A stretch of DNA of 64,000 nucleotides from contig JNVV01000003.1 of the NCBI GenBank assembly GCA_000733355.1, positions 2,238,568 to 2,302,567 on the forward strand. Reading direction: 5' to 3'. This stretch comes from Falciphora oryzae (lineage: Eukaryota; Ascomycota; Sordariomycetes; Magnaporthales; Magnaporthaceae). Positions 56,432 to 64,000 of this stretch are shown piece by piece. Each line of letters opens with the position of its first letter. The first letter of the stretch is position 1. Made by a program: the position numbers and the translations under genes. Under the pieces are notes generated by a model, which was not told the origin of the DNA, did no database searches, and was given only the letters and a program-made list of their open reading frames with translations.

Positions 56432-58768
56432 AGACTCTGAAGGGAAAAAGAAGAAGAGAGTCCTCATTTTCCCATACCCCTTTTCCCCTCTTCTTGCTTT
56501 CTCTCGGCGCCACTTTCCCCGAGGCCTAGAGACGGCAGGAATGATATGGTGGGGACTGGAGACTCGAATCGAAGGAGCCAGGGATGCCATCACCTGGGCA
56601 GATGTGCGGGTCGGGGATGCTCCTAGACTTTTCCGCTTCTTTGCCATGCGGCTTCTGATATTTTCCTCGTCTGGGTGGGCAGCAAGGGGCGGCCTCTAGC
56701 GCATCCGCAGCAGCAGAAGATGGACAGTGCAATGTCAGACCCTTGCATGAAGCGAGGAGTTGGCTCGGCTTCAGGTACGTACACCCAACCTTCCAACGTC
56801 AGTCTAAGTGTGCTGAGGCAGGTAAACAGCCACACGGCCAATGATTTGATATGCCCGTCTCGTGTCTTTTTTAGAATCCGTCACCGAGACTTGTCTAGAC
56901 AAGACGATGGAGCCAAATCCCAACCCGCGGGATTCCCAGAGCAGCACGGCTGTCAGTACTTGTCGTCCCAGCTCGAAGCCCGGCTGAACCACCCAGAGGC
57001 CGCTTTAGGAATAGCGTCCAGGCTGCCAAATAACTTTGATTGTTTCCCCACCCCGCTGACCCAGCCCCCACTCTCGTGCGCTCTCTCCATTTGCGGCTTT
57101 GTTTTCTGTGCTTGTTTTTCTATTCCATTCCTCATTTTTCTTCGTCATTTTCTTTTTCTCTCTGTCGATGGGACGCCAAGGCGGCATGCGCTGTACCGGC
57201 AAGCAGGCCTGGCCTGGTTGGAACCCCTCGGAGGCGGGCACTAGCGGCCCCGCCTTCCACAACGACGAGCCTGCCACACCGCTCACGCTGCCCACCACCA
57301 CAGCACACCACCGTTCCTTGACAAGTGCCGCACTATCCGCGAGCTGCCACACCAGGGACGGGGGTGGCTGAGGAGTGATTCCCGCCAGCCGTCATACCCG
57401 AGCTTGCTCCTGAGCGGTGCATCTGTCAGATCATTGGCCAGAACAGCGCTGTCCGCCTCTGCGCATACCACACGGCGTGGCATTCTGTGGGGAGGACGCC
57501 GGGCATGCGGACAATGTCGGACGCATGCGGGCCATCTGCGGACGCACGCTCCAGGAATGGACAACCCGCCCGCCTGTCTGGGCCTCTCTATCTGGTGGAC
57601 TTACGTACGATGTCCGCGCCAGCCGGGGGCATGCTTTCCCCTCACGTGCCCATCTTGGATGTCCTGACGCCGTCGGGGAGTCACCGACGGATCCCCGCAC
57701 GCGTCGGAAGCGGGAAACCGGCAAGCAAATCGCTGACAAAGAGCTGATGATTCTGTCTGCCTCGAGGCTTCCTGGTACCCGTCATGGCCCCAGCATGGAT
57801 GCTACGGCCCGGTCGAGTCGGGGCTTCCCGGGGGGATATTTCCCTTGCGCTGGGTGAACGGTGGTACCCCGCCGTTGGCGTCGCCTCGCCTCGCCCAGGA
57901 ACATGAGTGAGCATTACACGCGCGCTTGCTGCTTGAGGAGGCCGGGCGTGTGGTTGGTCTGCTCGTCTATCTTAGGCTCGGCGACGGGCGGACAGCGTTG
58001 AAACGCCGGCTCACCAGCAAACATAGCCGCCAATCAAACGCGGCCTCTCGCACCCGCACAGCCTCGTGGGCCGGTGGAGAGGACTTACCTGCCCGTAAGA
58101 TGACGGGATCGGAGGGGACGGGTAGGTAGGAGATGCCAAGCCCCCTAGCAGTGTGGACGAGGTTGCGCTTGGACAAGCCTGTTCGGAAGGCCTGGGTGGG
58201 GTGGTGGCCTGTCGCCTCCCTGACGAACCCGTAAAACAAGCTTAACGGGTCTTCCGTTAGCAGCCAATCACGAGGCCGCCCTCGTAACCAACCGCACGCC
58301 ATCTGCAGGGCACGGGTCCAGCCCTATGGCACCGTGGTCTTGGCTCAATGTCCCTTCTCTTCCTCTCCACCTCACATCATCAGCACCACCACCGCCAACG
58401 CCCGGGAAGCTGCGTCAACATCTCTGTCTCGAGCAATCTTGCCACATTGAGCAAGAGGCTCAACTCTTTCGCTGTTGAATCTTCTTCTGAAGCCACAAAG
58501 CACCCAAAACTACTGACGCTTTCGGATCCTCGGCAAATCGAGCATCGCCCAACGCGTCGGGTCGACCGATCTGGAAACTCGTATCTCAGTCCCTCTACCG
58601 GCATGCAGAATATCATGGGTCACTGGGCTGGGTAGGAAGGAGTGTGCATGCCAAAAGCACAATAATCATCAGCCGGCCCTATCCATCCATGACCCGTCAA
58701 AGCGCGTATTCTTGCTCAGTCGCCGAGGATCGTCCGGCGTCCTTGTCTGCCCCGAAGCTGCTCAATCA

Positions 58769-58792
58769 CTCAACCTCTCAACCTCTCAACCT
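58769..58792. repeat. 8-bp tandem repeat
   Basis: CTCAACCT three times in direct succession. No gene is nearby and no function is evident. Confidence 0.8.
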
Positions 58793-59539
58793 ACTACCTT
58801 ATAGCTAAGCTGCTCTGTCCGTCAACGTTGTCAGTGGCGCTGCGGGGCGGGGCAATAAAGTCGCCTTACAGGGTGCATCAAGCGAGCTACCTGCCCTGCC
58901 GAGCCTGCCATGTACACCCCGTTCACACTCTTGCTTCAAGTGTCGATGGGGGCGACCTGGCCGTGGGTTCATCTCGACTCCCTGCCATCTCAAACTTTCT
59001 TCTTGATTGGTCCCAAAACGAGCGTCCGTCCCAAGCGGGCGACGATCCAAAGCTGGCAACATCATATCCATGGGGCCCCTGTCCGTCTTCGCCTGTCCAC
59101 CCCCCACTCTCATCTTCCTCACGCCCCAGATAGGGCGTCTCACCGCAGCAAAGAGCCGCCGTCGATGCTTCACAACGGGCCCGTGCCGGGCTCCGGGCGC
59201 TGCGGGTGTTCTACTATTCGAGGAAAGAGCCCCGGTTACTTCAATTCTGCTGCCTGCTCCGAGGCTATTTTCGATAGCTGCACCTGCGGAGAATCATTTC
59301 TCTCATGGATCCAGACCCCAGATCCTCACCATCATGCGGCCGCAGCCGCCCCATATCGTGTCTTGGGTGTTTTTCATATTCTTTCGAAAGCAAGAGCACG
59401 CTGGTGTTCATTCTATTTACATGGATCATGACAAAGGCAGCAGATGCCTCCTAAGACACGTCCCAATCATTACTTGATTGGGCCAAGCCGGATCTCTTCC
59501 ATCACCTTCTTTTGCCCTTGTCCCAAGCGGACTCCGAGC

Positions 59540-61874
59540 CTAGCCACCACGCAGTAGGTCGATGGAGCGCTTTGCTACTAGCCAGAATTTACGAGATCCC
59601 TTGGGCTTCTCGTCCTCTTGCGCTACCTTCGCGCTGGCCTCAACCTCCTTGCTCTCATCAGCAGCAAGGGCTGCGGGCTGGGGCTGTTGATGTTGAGGCA
59701 GCGTGCTGACTCCGTCGACTTGGCCGGGTGTGGGCGGCGTCACTTGGTCGGCGGGCTGTTTCGATTCGTTGGCCTCTCCGGCATCAGGCGCCGCGGTACC
59801 GAACGCATTTACAGGCGTCGCCGCAACGGGCACAGAGTCACCGTTGCTCGGCTTGGCCGGATCGGTCTTGTTTGCGTCGCCGTTCGTCTCGGCTGTCCGC
59901 GCGACGTCGTTCTTGTCGACAGCACCTGCCGCCGCCGCCGCCGTCGCATCATTCGCTGCCCGTTGGGCAATGCTGTCGTGGCTGGAGATGCGGACGGCAC
60001 CCCTCGGCGTTCCGGACACCCGCTTCTGCGGACCAGCAGCGCCAGCGGCAGGACCGCCGGGGGCGCCCTGGGGCTTCTTGATGCTCCTCCACTCCATGAA
60101 CAAGGCCGAGACAAGGGCGCCGAAGGTGAGGCCCATGGCGGCGAGGAAGATCTTGGTGCAGGCGAAGTTGTAAGCGTTTGCGATGATGGGCACGACCTCG
60201 GGCGGCACGGAGCGCAGCAGGGCTGTGATACCGCCCCTGACGATCTTCTGCGGCTCCAGGCCGTTGACGCCTGTGAGCTCGGCGACAAGCAGGTTGCTGA
60301 GGATGGCCTGGCCGACCGAGGTGAAGACGGCGCCGCCGAGCTGCTGGGAGAAGAAGTTGATGGCGATGCCCGTCGACACGTCGGCCATGGGCAGCACCGT
60401 CTGCACGGCCAGACCGGCCGTCTGCATGCCCAGGCCGAGCCCGAAGCCGGTCAGGAACTGGTAGGCGATCCAGTGGGCCGACTCGGTGTGCGGCTGGAAG
60501 GTGCTCATCAGGCCCGTGCCGATCGACATGATGCAGGGCGCCAGGATCATGGACGGCACGTAGTAGCCGATCTTCTGCGTCGCGATGCCCGACAACATGC
60601 TGGACACAACCAGACTCAGAACCAGGGGTAGCGTGTAGATGCCGGACTGTAGCGGGTCGACGCCCTGGGCGGTCTGGAACCAGATGGGGATGAAGTAGAT
60701 GCACATAAGCATGGCTCCGGCGATGAAGAAGGTGAAGAGTGTGCCAAAGTAGACACTGCGCTGCATGATGACGTGCGGCGGGATGGTGGCCGTTTCGGGC
60801 TTGAGCACCTGCACGGTCCCGAAGCTGAAGATAAGGACGGCAAATATGATAAAGAGCGCGATGATGATGGGATTGCTCCACGCGTAGATCGAGCCACCCC
60901 ACTGCAGGGCCAGGAGCAGGGCCACGATGGCGGGGACGAGGAACATAGTGCCGATGGGATCGAGGCGCTTGATGTGCGTCATGACGGACGCCCGAGGCAC
61001 CTCGGGCTGCGGCGGGTTCCACCAGATCAACATCAGGACGAAGCTCACGGCGCCGACGGGGAGGTTCATCCAGAAACACCACCTCCAGCTCACGGTCCCG
61101 GTAAAGGCACCGCCGATGAGCGGACCCATGACGGAAGCGATGCCGAAGACCAGACCGAACAGACCCTGAAACATGGGCCGCTTGTGCAGAGGCACGATCA
61201 TGAACATCAACATGCAGCCGGTGAAGATTCCGGCCGAGGCCATGCCGGCTATGGCGCGGCCCACGATGAAGACAACAGAGTTGGGAGCTGAGCCGCAGAT
61301 TGCAGAGCCTGCCTCGAACACGACGATGCATATGAGGAAGATCCTGGATATGAAAGTGTCAGTCAAGTGAACCTTGAGAAGCGTCTGTAGCCAAGTAAAG
61401 GGGAACAACATACCACTTTGTCGGGTAGAACTTGTACACGCGACCAAACAAGAGCTGCGAGGCCGCGGTGGTCAGCATATAGGCTGAGGCATACCAGCCG
61501 ACGTCGCCCAGACTTTTGAACTCGTCGGTGATCCTGGGGATGGCGGTGGCGAGGATCGTCCTGTCCAGGGCGACCAGGAACAGGGCGAGGAAGTTGCAGA
61601 ACATGATGGTCCAGAACTTGAAGCTCCTGGGGTCGTAGAGGCTGTGACCGGCGCTCCCGGGGCCGGCGGCCGCGGGCGGCGGCTGCCGCTGCGACCCATC
61701 AGCGGGCCCATCGGCCGGCGTCAGCTTCTCGACATCGCTCTCGGCACCGGGCGCTACTGCTGGCACGGCCTGGCCCATCTCTATGTCGTCCTTTTCCCTT
61801 CCCCGGTCCGATGACGACGACGGCTGGCTGACCAGTGTGGTGGATGACCGGGACCCGGCTTTTGAGGAAAGCAT
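59540..61874 (-). CDS. MFS drug/toxin efflux transporter, DHA2 family (14 TM)
   Basis: Proton antiporter of the plasma membrane, of the group that includes aflatoxin-cluster AflT-like and multidrug pumps; the substrate is unknown. Two exons, 61874-61414 and 61343-59540, give 754 aa. About 85 hydrophilic N-terminal residues precede TM1 ([19 protein letters not shown]). Motif D1 is [17 protein letters not shown], an A-like motif follows ([10 protein letters not shown]), and motif C is [16 protein letters not shown], the mark of drug antiporters; then [13 protein letters not shown], which is usual in DHA2 pumps. Hydrophobic segments are consistent with 14 helices. A long cytoplasmic tail of about 150 residues, rich in Ala, Pro, Lys and Glu, ends [16 protein letters not shown]. 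The neighbour across 4.6 kb is a zinc-cluster regulator, but no biosynthetic gene lies in the window. Confidence 0.95.
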
Positions 61875-64000
61875 GGTGAATAGCCTCGTCCAAGAAGGAA
61901 GGGTGGGGGTTTGTATATATTGGTATTAGTAGGAAAACAAAGAGCAGGCGCTTAGGCCAAATTATCAATTAAAGAATACGAAAAGCAAAGCACAAGGGGC
62001 GAGATGTAACAAATTCTGGAAGCGAGTGCGGCGGTAGCGGGTGTGGGCAACGGCAAACACGCCCTGTCTGCCAGCGTCTGCGTCTGGACGGCGGCCGCGT
62101 CCCCTTTGGTTCCCGCGACGACGTCTTTCGACAAGCGCTCGTCTGATGCCCACAGGGGCAGGGCTTCCGACTGGAGGACCGGGAGTGAACCCAGATGCAG
62201 ATTTGGCCGCAGAAGGAAATGCGCCGACGCCACCAAATTAAGGTCTGGAGGACAGGAGGTCAAAGGGGGTCCAGGAACTCGGGTATTGGAAGCCAAAGGA
62301 GACGGGTCATATAAGAAAAAAAAAAAAAAACAAAGGTAGGAAGCAGCAGTAGCAGCAGCAGCAAAAGAAGGGCTGACCGGGCTCTTGGCTCAAGTCCGTG
62401 CCGGCCAGCCAGGCCGACCTATCGGCCTCTATGAGCTGGCCGACCGCCGACCGACGTGCTGGTCTTGTTCCTCGAACGAGGAATTGTTCATTCCCCAGCA
62501 CCCCATCTCCACCGTTGTCAAGCCATCATCCAGCATCCATCGTGCCGGGCTAAGCAGCTTGCAGCAGCCGGCGGGCGTGCAGCAGGCAAGGCACCACAAG
62601 GAGGAGAAGGGGAAACAGCAGGGAGTGGTCGATGCGGGACTGCTGCGGCCGTTGTCATCGACTCAGCCCATGCTATGCACCGTGATCCCGCCCATTTCCA
62701 CGGCACGCACACACATCGGGCAGATAGCCGACATAATATTGAGGCTCGACGGCGCCGGTGGACTGGAGAAGAAGCGAGACTTCCCCATCGGAGCTGCGAG
62801 ATATCGAGACGTTGGGAGAGACACATGGAGCCAGGCCCGGTTGGGACTAGCGTGGCCGCACTGACAGGGGCCCCTCGGGGATCAGACCAGCCGTCTCGGT
62901 CCCGAGGTCGAGGGCGAAGCAGCCGAGCCCTTTTCGTCGCACCCCCTCTTTTTTTTCTGCTGCTCTTGTGGTGCTGGGCGGAAAAAAAGTGGTGTGGCGA
63001 CGGCAGACGGCGGGCCGGCAGTGAGAGCAGGCGGGTGTCGGGAAAGGGTCAATCTGTTTGTGCGAGCTGGGGGCAGGAGCGAGAGGGAGGGCAGCGCGGC
63101 ACAGCTTGGGTTGACGGCATGATTGAGCGTGCACGCGCTGCCTGTGCGACGAAGAGGCGTTCGTTCTGCCCACCACTCCCTCGACTTCAACCTCTGTTCC
63201 CAGGCAGCACGTAGCATAACGCAAGACGCAAGGACGCACTACCGAACCAAACGGCAGCCAGCCAGTAAGCAAAGCAAAGCGCGGCGCTCAACCGATCCCA
63301 TCCCTTTGGTCGTTGACGACGCACCGAGCCGCGTTCGAGGCCTGCTGCCCCCTTTCGTCCGACCTTTCCCAATCGCCATCCAATGCTGCGCTGCTCGGAC
63401 CTGACAGATTGCTAGTAGCCCGCGCAAAAGCAGCACCACCATTTGACGTCGCGGGAATGACGCATGGCCGCAAGCGACACCCGCGGCCTGCCCCTAAGCC
63501 AAGCACAAGCAACCTGCCACCGCCGCCTGTCGTCTGCCTGCCAGTCGGCGCCTGTGCCCGCCTTCCTGAACGGTGCATGCCCGGGCAGCAGCAGTGGACG
63601 GACAGACAGCCAGCGGGTTAGATTTGCTCGTGCCCATGTCACCCGTCGATTGGGATCACCTCCTATCAGAGCGGCCAATTCCCCAACACAGCTCTCACCC
63701 CCCTCCTTCTCCCCACACGGCTGCCAGCAGCTAGTCGAGCCGACCGTTTGCTTTTGCTTGTCATTTTGCATTTGCTCCGTCCTGATTTTATTTGATTTTA
63801 TTTCGTTTTTGGTTTTCCCACATCTGCACAGGCCCTTGCTTGCCTGGTGCCCGGCTGGGCGGGGCAATTGACAGCTCACACGAGACAAAGAGACAAAGAG
63901 GCAGAGAAAGGGTAGAGCGAGAGCCCCGAGGTCAGACGGCTGAAGGCGCCACGCAACGCATCAGACGCATTTTTTGCGGCTGTCCTGCCGGCGCACGGAG
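61875..64000. other. Right-end non-coding stretch
   Basis: About 2.1 kb upstream of the transporter gene, presumably with its promoter (a TATATA-like motif lies near 61913, very close to the ATG). ORFs up to about 250 codons (62456-63214, plus) have no recognisable features. A gene may begin beyond the window. Confidence 0.45.

Larger units (their letters stand above)
54939..59539. other. 4.6-kb gene-free region
   Basis: Between the zinc-cluster gene (divergent side) and the 3' end of the transporter gene. It includes an AAAAG repeat (56405-56431) and three copies of CTCAACCT (58769-58792). No ORF shows a recognisable domain. Confidence 0.5.

Noticed and set aside
59618..60631. 337-codon ORF on the plus strand
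   Set aside because: It is antisense to the transporter coding sequence and has low-complexity Gly/Asp/Arg composition without motifs.
1..64000. CRISPR arrays, rRNA or tRNA genes, intact transposase or viral genes
   Set aside because: None were seen on reading both strands; the repeats present are microsatellites, homopolymers, short tandem units and two inverted-repeat elements.

Overview
The window comes from a filamentous ascomycete (Pezizomycotina, most likely Sordariomycetes). Genes carry short GT-AG introns with CTAAC/CTGAC-like branch points, coding DNA is GC-rich, and the products are fungal: a LaeA/UMTA-type methyltransferase, an Ole1 desaturase fused to cytochrome b5, Rrg7, a Zn2Cys6 regulator and a DHA2 efflux pump. 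The one AT-rich island holds a terminal-inverted-repeat element whose arms differ only by transitions, which resembles repeat-induced point mutation (RIP). Exon models below were spliced by eye and phase-checked.

Layout. 0.4-3.4 kb: an eight-exon methyltransferase (+) converging on an AIM41/YqeY-like mitochondrial gene (-). 3.4-7.3 kb: mostly non-coding, with one doubtful Arg/Ser-rich ORF. 7.3-11 kb: a RAD5/HLTF-like SNF2 ATPase with RING finger (+). 12.6-14.2 kb: acyl-CoA delta-9 desaturase (-). 14.2-18.3 kb: non-coding, with an assembly gap at 15642-15689 and an AT-rich island carrying a 439-bp inverted-repeat element. 18.3-22 kb: a large disordered protein with an atypical kinase domain (-). 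22-28.5 kb: a 6.5-kb gene-free stretch with a second, palindromic element. 28.5-32 kb: mitochondrial Lon protease (-). 33-37.3 kb: a compact block of a small coiled-coil protein (+), Rrg7 (-), Mediator subunit Med21 (+) and a pyrimidine 5'-nucleotidase (-). 38.3-48 kb: a large disordered nuclear-type protein (+) and a seven-exon KH-domain RNA-binding protein (+). 50-52 kb: a proline-rich transglutaminase-like protein of the Cyk3 type (+). 52.5-55 kb: a Zn2Cys6 transcription factor (-) whose splice junction looks broken. 59.5-61.9 kb: a 14-TM DHA2 transporter (-). The last 2 kb hold nothing I can call.

The content is mostly housekeeping and mitochondrial (Lon, Rrg7, Aim41, Ole1, Med21). The transcription factor and efflux pump sit next to each other across 4.6 kb of empty sequence, but I see no biosynthetic genes. 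The best second looks are the two RIP-like inverted-repeat elements, the zinc-cluster junction that yields TGA at the second cysteine codon, and the kinase domain with altered HRD and DFG motifs. I did not find a clearly new multi-gene system.
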